DNA of 64,000 nt from Meridianimarinicoccus roseus (GTDB lineage Bacteria > Pseudomonadota > Alphaproteobacteria > Rhodobacterales > Rhodobacteraceae). Shown here piece by piece: positions 35,749 through 46,100 of this stretch (the stretch's first letter is position 1; every line of letters starts with the position of its first letter). Below the pieces are notes generated by a model, which did no database searches, was not told where the DNA came from, and was given only the letters and a program-made list of their open reading frames with translations. The stretch spans positions 62,001-126,000 of the forward strand of contig NZ_QGKU01000060.1 in the NCBI RefSeq assembly GCF_003172915.1. The letters are read 5' to 3'. Made by a program: the position numbers and the translations under genes.

Positions 35749-37947
35749 ATGGCTGGCATCAAGATAGACCCGATGAAATACCCGATCCGGATGGAAGGCA
35801 GCTATCCGGACGAGGGGCTTGCCCTGATCGGCGCGACGGTCGCCGAAGGGCTGAGCGAGCTGACCTGCATCACCGCCGAGTTCGTGTGCTCCAACAGGGC
35901 GCTGAAACTCGAGGACATCGTGGGCAAGAAGATGCGCGTTGTGATGGATCCACCGACCGGCCCCAAGCGGGTTTTTCCAGGCACCTGCGTTTCGGTGGAA
36001 TACCTGGGCGCAGATCGTGGACCGGGCCATTTCTGCGCCGAGATCCGGCCGTGGCTCTGGTTCCTGACCCGCACCCGCGAGTGCCGCGTCTTCCAGGACA
36101 AGACCGTTCCGGACATCATCCGGCAGATCTTGGGCGACTACGGGTTCTCCAGCGACCTCGATGATCTTCTGACCGGAAGCTACGAAACCCGCGATTACCT
36201 TGTGCAGTACCGCGAAACGGACTTCGATTTCCTGTCCCGCCTGATGGAGGAGGAGGGGATCTACTACTTCTTCACCGAGAAGGACAACCGCGAGAAAATG
36301 GTCCTCTTGGACGATCTCGGGGCACATAAAACCGTGACCGGCACCGAGAAGATCCCGTTCATCTCTCGCGGCTCCGACGTGACCCGGCAGGAGCCGCACA
36401 TCTTCGACTGGACCAGTGCGGAACGGGCCGTCAGCGGCAAGGTCACGCTGGCCGACTATGACTTCACACGCCCGACTGCCGACATGAAGTCGGTCAAGGA
36501 TATGCCGAGCGGCGTTCACAAACTGAACGACCGCGAGATCTACGACTACCCGGGACATTATCGCAATACCGCCGTTGGCAACAACCGCGCCCGGGTCCGG
36601 ATGCAGGCCGAGGCCGTGCGCCACAAGACCGCGTCAGGGCAGGGCAACATCACCAATCTCGGCGTCGGACTTACGTTTACGCTCGACGGACATCCCCGCA
36701 AGGCCGACGACGTCAGCCACCTTGTCACGCAAGCGGTGCACCGGCTGGTTCTGACCGGAACGGACCTTCCCGCGGTCAGACCGAACGGGCCACTGCACGG
36801 CGTGCTGGCGCAGATGGCCAAGGGGCCGGACCCATACGAAGTGTCGTTCCGCACCATTCCGGCCAGCGAACAGTTCCGCGCCCCGCTGAAGACCCCATGG
36901 CCCGAGATCTCGGGCGTGCACACCGCCCGGGTGGTCGGCCCGTCGGGGGACGATATCTTCACCGACAAGTACGGCCGCATCAAGGTTCAGTTCCACTGGG
37001 ACCGGCTGGGCAAGAAAGACGACAAGTCGTCCTGCTTCGTGCGTACGATGATGCCCTGGACCGGCAAGAACTGGGGCATGATCGCGATCCCGCGCATCGG
37101 GCAGGAAGTCGTCATCCATTTCGAGGAGGGCAATCCCGACCGGCCCATCGCCATCGGGATGCTGTACAACGCGGATACGATGCCGCCCTATGAGTTGCCC
37201 GGAAACATGACACAGTCCGGCATCAAGACGAATTCCTCCAAGGGCGGCGGCGGCTTCAACGAGTTGATGTTCGAAGACAAGAAGGACAGCGAACTGGTGC
37301 GCTTCCAGTCCGAACGAGACTACCAACAGATCGTGAAGAACGATGCGAAGATCACCGTCGGGCTGGAACACAAGGACAAGGGCGACATGGATGTGACGGT
37401 ACATCGTCACCTTACGGAAACACTCGATACCGGGGATCACACCTTCAAGATCGCCGAAGGCAGCCAGAAGATCGACATCAAGAAAGACAAGAAAGAAACG
37501 ATCGAAGGCAAATCCGACCTGACCGTGACGGGCAACGTGACCGAAACGGTCAAGACCGGCAATGTCTCTCAGACCGTCAATACCGGCAACGTCTCTCAGA
37601 CCGTCAAGACGGGCAATGTCACAGTTTCGATCGACAAGGGCAACCTGTCGGAGGCGATCAAGATGGGAAACGCGGAACGCACGCTCGACATGGGCAATGA
37701 AAAGACCACGCTGAAGCTGGGCAACCGCACCGTCGATGTGAAACTCGGCAAGATCGACGAAAAGGCGATGCAGGGCATCACGCTGACCTGCGGCGGATCG
37801 TCGATCAAGATCGATCCGATGGGGGTGACCATCAAGGGCCCGATGATCAAGATCGAGGCAAGCGGCATCCTGCAGGCCAAGGGGGCGATGACACAGATCC
37901 AGTCGCAATTGCTGATCCTCAAGGGCAGCATGACGATGATCAACTAG
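35749..37947 (+). CDS. vgrG: T6SS spike protein VgrG (TssI)
   Basis: 732 residues. gp27-like N-terminal part (about 1-380; RETDFDFLSRLMEEEGIYYFF is the family hallmark), gp5-like OB fold (about 390-500; DKYGRIKVQFHWDRLG), then a beta-helical needle containing nine consecutive nine-residue repeats with a conserved Gly-Asn (590-670, nt 37516-37758). The tail ends at ILKGSMTMIN with no extra effector domain, so it is a non-evolved VgrG that probably carries cargo through PAAR or an adaptor. It begins the vgrG-adaptor-PAAR-tagH cassette. Confidence 0.95.
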   Translation: MAGIKIDPMKYPIRMEGSYPDEGLALIGATVAEGLSELTCITAEFVCSNRALKLEDIVGKKMRVVMDPPTGPKRVFPGTCVSVEYLGADRGPGHFCAEIRPWLWFLTRTRECRVFQDKTVPDIIRQILGDYGFSSDLDDLLTGSYETRDYLVQYRETDFDFLSRLMEEEGIYYFFTEKDNREKMVLLDDLGAHKTVTGTEKIPFISRGSDVTRQEPHIFDWTSAERAVSGKVTLADYDFTRPTADMKSVKDMPSGVHKLNDREIYDYPGHYRNTAVGNNRARVRMQAEAVRHKTASGQGNITNLGVGLTFTLDGHPRKADDVSHLVTQAVHRLVLTGTDLPAVRPNGPLHGVLAQMAKGPDPYEVSFRTIPASEQFRAPLKTPWPEISGVHTARVVGPSGDDIFTDKYGRIKVQFHWDRLGKKDDKSSCFVRTMMPWTGKNWGMIAIPRIGQEVVIHFEEGNPDRPIAIGMLYNADTMPPYELPGNMTQSGIKTNSSKGGGGFNELMFEDKKDSELVRFQSERDYQQIVKNDAKITVGLEHKDKGDMDVTVHRHLTETLDTGDHTFKIAEGSQKIDIKKDKKETIEGKSDLTVTGNVTETVKTGNVSQTVNTGNVSQTVKTGNVTVSIDKGNLSEAIKMGNAERTLDMGNEKTTLKLGNRTVDVKLGKIDEKAMQGITLTCGGSSIKIDPMGVTIKGPMIKIEASGILQAKGAMTQIQSQLLILKGSMTMIN

Positions 37948-37956
37948 GGGATACAG

Positions 37957-38574
37957 ATGTCTGAACGTTTCGCCGGACTGAAGAAGATCCCGAAGGAACC
38001 CGCGCTGAGGCAGCTTGCGCTGGCCAACATGCGGCTCGACACGGCGCTGAGCGCCCCTGCCTCCGCCCCGGTGGACCAGGTTCTGGCGGAACTGGAGGCC
38101 GCCGATGCCTGGCTCGACATGCTGCGCCTGCTGGCCGCCGCGCTGCCGCCGCGCGAACGGGTGTGGTGGGGCTGTCTTGCCGCAGAGGACACGCTGGCCG
38201 ATCCGAAAGCGCCGCCCGCCCCTCTGGCCGCGGCGCAGGCCTGGGTGTTCAAGCCCGGCGACGAGACACGCGACCGGGCGCGAGCCGCCCTGGAGCTGGC
38301 CGAATTCGACGACACCACAACCCTGTGCGCAACGGCGGTGGCGATGTGCGACGGCAAGCTTGGCACCGGCGATCTTGCGGCCTACGATGCGCCGGTCGGG
38401 GCTGCCGCCATGGCGATCTTCGGCGTCGCGCTGCTGTCGCTCAGCACCGCTGAGGGGGACAGTTTCGATGCGCACAAGACCCGCCTGATCGACCGGGCGC
38501 TGGACATTGCGCGCGGTGGGAACGGTCGGCTGGGCGGCGACAATGCCGCCGTGAAGGAAGGAGAGCCGTCATGA
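37957..38574 (+). CDS. T6SS-associated protein between vgrG and PAAR (DUF6931-like), adaptor candidate
   Basis: 205 residues, mostly helical and Ala-rich, no signal peptide or membrane segment. The block LPPRERVWWGCLAAEDTL resembles DUF6931-type T6SS proteins as I remember them. Its position directly between vgrG and the PAAR gene, with an ATGA overlap into PAAR, suggests a role in loading the spike or a cargo. It does not resemble the known adaptor families DUF4123, DUF1795 or DUF2169. Function unproven. Confidence 0.6.
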   Translation: MSERFAGLKKIPKEPALRQLALANMRLDTALSAPASAPVDQVLAELEAADAWLDMLRLLAAALPPRERVWWGCLAAEDTLADPKAPPAPLAAAQAWVFKPGDETRDRARAALELAEFDDTTTLCATAVAMCDGKLGTGDLAAYDAPVGAAAMAIFGVALLSLSTAEGDSFDAHKTRLIDRALDIARGGNGRLGGDNAAVKEGEPS

Positions 38575-38861
38575 TGCCCTGTGCCCGCATCACCGACATG
38601 CATGTTTGTCCCATGGTCACTGGCGTGGTGCCGCATGTCGGCGGCCCGGTCCTGCCGCCCGGTGTGCCGACCGTGCTCGTGTGCATGCTGCCCGCCGCGC
38701 CGCTGGGCAACATGGCGGTCTGTGTCGGTCCGCCTGACAGCATCGTCAAGGGGTCGGCCACCGTGTTGACCGGGTCGCGGCCACAGGCCCGGATGCTGGA
38801 CAATTGCGCCCATGGCGGCATGATCGTTTTGGGGGCACCGACGGTTCTGGTGGGCGGATGA
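38571..38861 (+). CDS. PAAR-domain spike-tip protein
   Basis: 96 residues. Hydrophobic Gly/Pro-rich repeats (GGPVLPPGVPTVLVCMLPAAP and GSATVLTGSR) with metal ligands likely H11, H22, C79 and H81 are typical of PAAR cones that cap VgrG. No effector domain is fused. Start overlaps the preceding stop (ATGA), and its own stop overlaps tagH. Confidence 0.9.
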   Translation: MMPCARITDMHVCPMVTGVVPHVGGPVLPPGVPTVLVCMLPAAPLGNMAVCVGPPDSIVKGSATVLTGSRPQARMLDNCAHGGMIVLGAPTVLVGG

Positions 38862-40345
38862 CAGCCCTGAGCGTCACAGTCCATTTCCAGTCCACCGGCA
38901 CGGTGCCCGGCGACGGCCGCCCGGTTGCGATGTTCGGCGCATCGCTGACCATCGGCCGTGGGGCCGAAAACGATATGGTGCTTCCGGACCCTCAGAAGGC
39001 GATATCCAAGCGGCATTGCGCGATCGAGACGGCGCATGGCGCAGTCGTCGCCATCGATATGTCCACCAACGGCACTTTCCTGAATTATTCCAAGATGCCG
39101 ATCGGCGACGTGCCCGCGCCGCTGAACGACGGCGACGTTCTGACCATAGGTTCCTACGAACTGCTGGTCGAGATCCGCGAGGCGGCGGCGGCACCAACCA
39201 TCTCGCCCGCGCAGGGCGGGCCGGACGCGCGCAGCGACGATCTGCTGGGTGACGATGTGGCAGGGGGCGATTTTCTTGACGATCTGCTGGGCGACGGCGC
39301 GCCGGTGACCGGCCCCTCCAGCATTACGCGGCGTGACGATTTTGACGATGACGGCCTGCTGCCGCCGCTGGATGACGACGATCTGTTGGGGGACGCGCCG
39401 CCGCCGGGCCCGGCCGCGGGCGCAAGCCAGCCGGATCACGCCCCGTCGGCGGAGGATCATTTCCGCCCCTCACCGGTCACGCAGTCGATCATTCCCGAAG
39501 ACTGGAATCCCGACGATCTGCTGGGCGACGAACCGCTCAGCCCGCCCGCGGGCGCAACGGGCCCGGACGCGGTGCAGGGCGCGGCGGATAGCCCTGCCGC
39601 GGATCCGTTCGCCGATGACCCATTCGCGACGGCGCCACCCGCACCCGCGACGCCGTCCGAACATGACGCACCGCAAGCGACGCCGCCACAGCAAGCCGCC
39701 GCAAATGCGCCTGATCCGGACCAGACCGCTGCCGCCCGGGCCGCAACGTCGCCCGGCGCGGGTCAGGAAGCCGCGGCGCGCGCCTTCCTGAAGACTGCCG
39801 GGGCGGAAGGCCTTGCACTGTCCGATGATGACCTCGTGCCGACCCTGTCGCGCATGGGCCATGTCATGCGGATTCTGATCAAGGGGCTGCGCGAGGTCCT
39901 GATGACGCGGACCTCGATCAAATCGGAATTCCGCATCCAGCAGACGGTGATCGGATCGGGCGGGAACAACCCGCTGAAATTTTCCATCAGCCCGGAACAG
40001 GCAGTGGAGGCGATGATCAAGCCTTCGACCACCGGTTATCTCGATCCGATCGAGGCGGCGGAACAGGCATTGCAGGACATCAAGGCGCACGAAATCGCCA
40101 TGATGACCGGAATGGAAGCCGCGTTGAAGGACGTGCTGCGCCAGTTGTCGCCCGAGGAACTGGAGAAGCAGATGCATAGCGGCGGGGGCCTTGGCGGGCT
40201 GTTGAAGGGCCGCAAGGCACGATACTGGGAAGTCTATGAAAAGATGTATGCCGAGATTTCGGACCGCGCCGAGAATGAATTCCACGAGATGTTCAGCCGC
40301 GAATTCGCCCGGGCTTACCAGGCCCAGCTGGAACGATTGAAGTGA
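38858..40345 (+). CDS. tagH: FHA-domain T6SS regulator TagH (Fha)
   Basis: 495 residues. The FHA domain (about 24-105) carries the phosphothreonine-binding signature: GR in TIGRGAENDM, SKRHCAIE and STNGTFLN. A long acidic, Pro/Ala-rich linker contains four DDLLGD motifs (127, 141, 174 and 219). The C-terminal VasC/ImpI-type domain (about 310-495) includes ILIKGLREVLMTRTSIKSEF. It should read phosphorylated TssL made by PpkA. ATG overlaps the PAAR stop. It continues to tssK after 28 bases. Confidence 0.93.
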   Translation: MTALSVTVHFQSTGTVPGDGRPVAMFGASLTIGRGAENDMVLPDPQKAISKRHCAIETAHGAVVAIDMSTNGTFLNYSKMPIGDVPAPLNDGDVLTIGSYELLVEIREAAAAPTISPAQGGPDARSDDLLGDDVAGGDFLDDLLGDGAPVTGPSSITRRDDFDDDGLLPPLDDDDLLGDAPPPGPAAGASQPDHAPSAEDHFRPSPVTQSIIPEDWNPDDLLGDEPLSPPAGATGPDAVQGAADSPAADPFADDPFATAPPAPATPSEHDAPQATPPQQAAANAPDPDQTAAARAATSPGAGQEAAARAFLKTAGAEGLALSDDDLVPTLSRMGHVMRILIKGLREVLMTRTSIKSEFRIQQTVIGSGGNNPLKFSISPEQAVEAMIKPSTTGYLDPIEAAEQALQDIKAHEIAMMTGMEAALKDVLRQLSPEELEKQMHSGGGLGGLLKGRKARYWEVYEKMYAEISDRAENEFHEMFSREFARAYQAQLERLK

Positions 40346-40373
40346 GACAGACGATGCGAAGCGAGGGCGAATA

Positions 40374-41714
40374 ATGTCTTGGGAAAGCAAGGTGCTGTGG
40401 ACCGAAGGCCTATTCCTTCAGCCGCACCACTTCCAGCAGGCCGACAGGTACCACGAGGCGCAGATCGCAGGGCTGGCCGCCCGCATCGCACCCTATGCCT
40501 GGGGCATGTCCGAAATCGAGATCGACACCGATCTGCTGAAGGTCGGCCAGTTCAACCTGCGGTCCTGTTCCGGTCTCACGCCGGACGGCGCGGTGTTCCG
40601 CGTGCCGGGATTCGACGACCATCCCCCGGCGCTCGACGTGCCAGCCGGGGTCAAGGACTGCATCGTCTACCTCACCGTTCCGCAGCGGCGGCAGGGCGCA
40701 CTCGACGTGGACATGAGCGGCACGGAACTATCGGCCGCGCGGTTCAGGCCCGACGAGATTGACATCCGCGACACCACGGCTCGCGGCGGCAAGGAAACCC
40801 GGCTGGCTGTGGGCAAGCTGCGCCTGCAATTCGCGCTGGAGGTGGACGACCTTGCCGACCGGCTCTCGATCCCGATCGCCCGGATCATCGAAGTCCGCCC
40901 CGACCAGGAAGTCGTTCTGGACAGCGCGTTCATCCCGTCCTGCCTCGATCTGCGAGCGGCGGCACCGCTGCGAAGCTTCCTTGACGAACTTACCGGCCTG
41001 CTGGTCCACCGGATGACAGCGCTGTCGGGGCGACTGACCGCCGGGGCCGGGGCCAAGGGCACAGCCGAAATCCAGGACCTGCTGCTCCTGATGACAATCA
41101 ACCGGACCGTGCCTTTGCTGCGGCAACTGTCGCAGCAGGACAACGCGCATCCCATCACCCTTTTCCGGGACTGCGTGGCTCTGGCGGGCGAGTTGTCCAG
41201 CCTGTTGTCGCATGAAAAGCGGCCGAACGAGTATCCCGCCTACCAGCACCACAACTTGACCGGGTGCTTTCTGCCGGTGATCCGCGATTTGCGCACTTAT
41301 CTGTCGGCCGTGCTGGAACAGACGGCGGTCGCCATCCCAATCGAGGAGCGCAAGTTTGGCATCTGGGCGGGACGGCTGGCCGACCGCAAGCTGATCGGCA
41401 CCGCGAGCTTCGTTCTGGCGGTGTCCGCCGACATACCAGCGGAACGGGTGCGGCGGCATTTCGCGGGGCAGGCCAAGATCGGCCCGGTGGAGGAGATCCG
41501 CCAGCTTGTCAATTCCGCGCTGCCCGGCATCGGAGTGACCGCGCTACCGGTCGCGCCGCGCCAAATCCCCTACAGCGCAGGTGTGGTATATTTCGAATTG
41601 GATGCAAGCAGCCCCTACTGGGGCAAGATGACGACATCGGGCGGGATAGCCGTGCATGTGTCGGGCGAGTATCCCGGCCTGAACATGGAATTGTGGGCTA
41701 TCCGCAGAAGCTGA
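40374..41714 (+). CDS. tssK: T6SS baseplate-membrane connector TssK
   Basis: 446 residues. N-terminal SWESKVLWTEGLFLQPHHFQQADRY (in part) is the diagnostic opening of the family, with three domains of usual length. It links the baseplate to TssL/TssM. ATG is preceded by AGCGAGGGCG. Followed by tssL after 19 bases. Confidence 0.96.
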   Translation: MSWESKVLWTEGLFLQPHHFQQADRYHEAQIAGLAARIAPYAWGMSEIEIDTDLLKVGQFNLRSCSGLTPDGAVFRVPGFDDHPPALDVPAGVKDCIVYLTVPQRRQGALDVDMSGTELSAARFRPDEIDIRDTTARGGKETRLAVGKLRLQFALEVDDLADRLSIPIARIIEVRPDQEVVLDSAFIPSCLDLRAAAPLRSFLDELTGLLVHRMTALSGRLTAGAGAKGTAEIQDLLLLMTINRTVPLLRQLSQQDNAHPITLFRDCVALAGELSSLLSHEKRPNEYPAYQHHNLTGCFLPVIRDLRTYLSAVLEQTAVAIPIEERKFGIWAGRLADRKLIGTASFVLAVSADIPAERVRRHFAGQAKIGPVEEIRQLVNSALPGIGVTALPVAPRQIPYSAGVVYFELDASSPYWGKMTTSGGIAVHVSGEYPGLNMELWAIRRS

Positions 41715-41733
41715 GGAAAAGGGGCGCAGGTCC

Positions 41734-43152
41734 ATGTCCGACGAAGACCCGTTTGCCGAACCCGAGGACGGCGAAAAGACCGTGATCCGGCCCAATCCCG
41801 GCGGTCGGCGACCCGGCGTCGCGACCCCGGCGTCGCTTCCCGTGGGCCCCGGCGTCGCACCGCGCGCGGTTGCGGCGGCCCCAGCTCCAAGCGGCGGATC
41901 TGCACAGACGGCGGGCATAGCGGGCGCAGGCGGCGGCGTTGCCGAGGCGGCGATCGTCGGCGGCATGACCGGCATGAACCCGCTGAACGCCGCGGCAGCG
42001 ACGCTGTTCGCATTGGTCAGCCGAATCCGCAACCGCGCGCAGCATCCCGACCCCGACGCGCTGCGCCGGTCGGTCGTCGGCGAGATCCGCGCCTTCGAAA
42101 GCCGTGCCATGCAGGCCCGCATCGACGAACGGTCGGTAAAGGTAGCCCGTTATGCGATCTGCGCGACGCTGGACGACGTTGTGCTGAACACGCCGTGGGG
42201 CGAGGCGTCCAGCTGGTCGACCCAGTCCATGGTCGGCACCTTTCACCGCGAGACAGTGGGCGGCGACCGTTTCTATGACCTGCTGGCGCGGCTGGAGCAG
42301 GACCCGGCCACGAATATCGACCTTCTCGAATTCCTGTTCATGTGCCTTTCACTCGGCTTCGAGGGGCGGCTGCGCGTCGAACAGGGCGGGCGCGACAGGC
42401 ATGCGCAGGTGCGCGCCGGGCTGGCGGGCATCATCCGAGCGCAGCGGGGCGCGGTCGAAGCCGACCTCTCGCCGCATTGGCAGGGGGTGGAACGTCCGCA
42501 CAAGCCGCTGTCGGCCTGGCGCCCCGTCTGGCTGGCGGTATCGATCGCGGCGGTGCTGTTGGGCAGCGGCTTTGTGGGTCTCTCATATGCGCTGTCGTCG
42601 AACACGGCGGACCTGACCGACCGGCTGGCGGCGCTCGACCGACCCGGCGCCGTCGAACTGGAACGCCGCGCGCCGCCCGTCGTGCCAGTGCCCACCGTGG
42701 ACGAGGAAGCGCAGCTGAAGCAGGTCGCCGGCTTCCTGAACGTCGAGATCAACGACGGCATCGTGAAAGTCTTCCAGAACGCCAACACGATCACTGTTCG
42801 CCTGACCGGCGCGGGCATGTTCGGGTCCGGCTCCGCCGTGCTGCAAACCGCGTTCGAAACACCCCTGTCGCGAGTCGCCGACGCGCTGAATGAAACCGGC
42901 GGGCCGGTGATCGTGGCCGGCCACTCGGACAACGTGCCGATCCGGTCGGCCAAGTTTCCCAACAACCTGGCGCTGTCGCTGGCACGGGCTGAGTCGGTCA
43001 AGAGCTTCCTCGCCGGGAAACTGGACGACCCGTCGCGCCTGAAGGCCGAGGGACGCGCCGACAAGGAACCCGTGATGTCGAACGACACGGCAGAGGGGCG
43101 CGCCGCGAACCGGCGGATCGAGATCGTTCTCGTGCGGAAGGATGTGCAGTGA
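41734..43152 (+). CDS. tssL: T6SS membrane complex protein TssL with C-terminal OmpA domain
   Basis: 472 residues. The N-terminal tail MSDEDPFAEPEDGEKTVIRP holds Thr16, placed like the PpkA phosphorylation site of Agrobacterium TssL. The DotU/TssL cytoplasmic domain (about 80-255; IRAFESRAMQARIDERSV, YAICATLDDVVLNTPWG) precedes a single membrane helix (about 268-292) and a periplasmic OmpA/peptidoglycan-binding domain (VIVAGHSDNVPI, SLARAESVKSFL, about 360-470). It overlaps tssM by one base. Anchors the apparatus to peptidoglycan. Confidence 0.96.
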   Translation: MSDEDPFAEPEDGEKTVIRPNPGGRRPGVATPASLPVGPGVAPRAVAAAPAPSGGSAQTAGIAGAGGGVAEAAIVGGMTGMNPLNAAAATLFALVSRIRNRAQHPDPDALRRSVVGEIRAFESRAMQARIDERSVKVARYAICATLDDVVLNTPWGEASSWSTQSMVGTFHRETVGGDRFYDLLARLEQDPATNIDLLEFLFMCLSLGFEGRLRVEQGGRDRHAQVRAGLAGIIRAQRGAVEADLSPHWQGVERPHKPLSAWRPVWLAVSIAAVLLGSGFVGLSYALSSNTADLTDRLAALDRPGAVELERRAPPVVPVPTVDEEAQLKQVAGFLNVEINDGIVKVFQNANTITVRLTGAGMFGSGSAVLQTAFETPLSRVADALNETGGPVIVAGHSDNVPIRSAKFPNNLALSLARAESVKSFLAGKLDDPSRLKAEGRADKEPVMSNDTAEGRAANRRIEIVLVRKDVQ

Positions 43153-46100
43153 TGGGCAAGGTCTTGAGGGCACTGGGATCTTCCATCGGCATCACCATGA
43201 TCGTAGCGCTGTCGCTGTCGCTGTGCATCTGGTTCCTTGGCGGCTTTCTCGGGATCGGCGATGCGCGCCCGCTGGAAAGCGTAGCGGGCCGACTGGTCGG
43301 GCTGGGCATTCTTTGGATCGTCGCGCTGATCATCGTGCTGATCCTGCTGCTGACCAGTCGCAAGCGCGACGCAGCCCTCACCGAAGAGATCGTCACCGCC
43401 GCCGATACCGCCGGGCCTGATGATGGCGTCCTGAAGGCCGAACTGGACGAGATGCGTGGCAAGCTGCGCGCTGCGATGGTCACTCTGCGCAAGTCCAAGG
43501 CCGGGCGCGGGCACCTGTACGAACTGCCTTGGTACGTCATCATCGGTCCGCCCGGCGCGGGCAAGACCACGGCGATCGTCAATTCCGGTCTGCAGTTCCC
43601 CCTGGCCGGTGACATGGGCAAGGCCGCCGTGGGCGGGGTCGGCGGCACGCGCAACTGCGACTGGTGGTTTACCGACAATGCCGTGCTGGTCGACACTGCC
43701 GGGCGCTATACCACCCATGAAAGTGACAGCGAGGCGGACAATGCCGCGTGGCTCGGGTTCCTCGGCATCCTCAAGAAGTACCGCAAGCGCCAGCCTATCA
43801 ACGGGGCGATCGTGGCGATCAGCCTGTCCGACCTGTCAATGCAGGACGAACAGACACAGCGCAACCACGCCGCAGCGATCCGCCGCCGCCTGTCGGAACT
43901 GCAAGAAAAGCTGGGCGTGCGATTCCCGGTCTATGTGCTGTTCACCAAGGCCGACCTTCTGGCCGGCTTCATCGAGTTTTTCGACCCACTCGGCAAAGAA
44001 GCGCGCGGCCAGGTCTGGGGCTTCACCTTCCCCTTGAAGCCCGCCAAGGACAGTGGCGGACCGCTGGCCGGGTTCGACACGGAATACGGCGCGCTGCTGG
44101 ACCGGCTGAACGCGCAATCGCTGGACCGCATGCAGGCCGAGAGCGACGCGCAGAAACGCAGCTTGATCGCGGGTTTCCCGGCGCAGGTCGCGTCGGTCAG
44201 GCAGGTCGCACACGACTTCCTGACCGAACTCTTCCAGGAAAGCCGCCTCGATCATGCGCCACTACTGCGCGGGGTCTATTTTACCTCCGGCACGCAGGAG
44301 GGCTCTCCGATCGATCGGCTGATGATGGGCATGGCGCGCACCTTCGGCATCGGGCGGCAGGCCATCGGGTCGGGCAGCGGGTCTGGCCGGTCTTATTTCC
44401 TCACGCATCTGTTCGACCGGGTCGTGTTCCGCGAATCCGGGCTGGTTTCGGCCGACGACCGCGTCGAGCGGCGCTATCGCTGGGCCAAGCGGGGCGCGAT
44501 CGCCGCCACGCTGCTGATCGCGGCGGGAATGGGCACCGCCTGGACCCGAAGCTACATGGGCAACACCCAGTTGATTGCCAACGTGGCCGACCAGACCGCC
44601 CGCTACGAACAGGCCGCTGCGCTGATCCCGCCCAGCCCGGTAGGCGACACGGACCTTCCGTCCATTGTGCCCGCATTGGACCTGCTGCGCGCCCTTCCGG
44701 TGAACCCGGTGGACGGCGCGGTACCCGCCCCCGCCGGACTTGGCTGGGGGCTGTATCAGGGGCAGGTGATCGGCACTCAGGCCGAACAGGCCTACCGGGC
44801 CGCGCTCAATGAATACCTGCTGCCCCGGCTTCTGCTGCGCCTTGAAGAGCAGATGCAGAGCAACATCAACAACCCGGACCTGCTGTACGAGGCGCTCAAG
44901 GTCTATCTCATGCTCGGGCTGATCGGACCGATGAATGCCGAGCTTGTCACCCAGTGGATGGAAGTGGACTGGCTGCTGGCCTACCCAGGCCCGCAAAGGG
45001 CGGACTTGCGGGCGGCGCTGTCAGACCATCTTGCCGCGATGCTTAGCCAGCCCATGGACCAGATCACATTGAACAACGACCTCGTCACACAGGTGCAGAC
45101 CGTGCTGGCGCGGATGCCGCAGGCGCAGCGGGTCTACAACGGGATCATCAACAGCAACGCGGCGACCGATCTGCCCCAGTTCCGGCTGACCGATGTCGGC
45201 GGCCCGTCGCTGTCGCGCGCCTTCGTTCGATCCACCAACGCGCCTCTGAACGAGGGCATACCCGGCATCTACACCTATGACGGCTTCAACGGCGTCTTCC
45301 TTGCCGAAGCCCTGAGCGTCGCCGAACGCATCCAGCGCGATGCCTGGGTGCTGGGCGAACAGAACGCCATCGAACAGACCGACGCGGCGCTGGCCGCGCT
45401 CAGCCGTGATGTGCTTGACCTTTATTACAACGACTTCATCGCGCAATACGACAAGCTGCTGGCCGAACTGGACATCATCCCTTTGGTCTCGCTGAGCCAC
45501 GCGGTGGAGGTCACCAACGTGTTGTCGGGACCGACATCGCCGATCGTCAACATACTGACTGCGGTGTCGCAGGAAACCCAGTTGACCCGCGTGCCCGAAG
45601 AGGAAACCGCCGAGGGCGGCGTGAGCGGAGATCAGGCCGCAGCCGCCGGCAAGCTGGCCGCCAAGACGCTGAAGATCAAACCAAAGCTCAGCCCCGCCGC
45701 AACCAAACTGCTGCGCACCATGAACGCAGCCGGGGGTGGAAGCGGCGAAGTGCCCGATCAGCCCGGAGAATACGTGGAGGACAGGTTCGCCTGGCTGCAC
45801 GAACTGGTTGCAAGCCAGGACGGCCAGCCTTCGCAACTCGACCTGATGATGCAGTCGCTGACGCTGGTCTACCAGGAACTGAACAAGCTGAACTTCGCTG
45901 GCGGGCTGGGCACACCGTCGACCGAAGTCTCGGCGCTGGCACAGTTTCAGGCGGACGCCGCGCGCCTGCCGGGGCCGATGCAACGCTGGGCGCAGCAGAT
46001 CGCCCTGGGATCGTCGGGCATCACCGCCGACACCACCCGCGCCGGGCTGAACGCGCAATGGCAATCGGGTGTTTTGCCGATGTGCAGCCAGGCAACCGGC

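Noticed and set aside
37516-37758. Tandem repeats considered as a CRISPR-like array
   Set aside because: The repeats are in frame, 27 bases with no spacers, and encode the VgrG needle.
36634-38475. 613-codon open frame antisense to vgrG and the following gene
   Set aside because: High-G+C shadow frame: Arg/His/Gly-rich, no domain, opposite a certain VgrG. The same applies to long antisense frames at 32874-34247 (opposite clpV), 48310-49911 (opposite ppkA), 21767-23710 (opposite the MCP gene) and 18415-19839 (opposite cheA/cheW).
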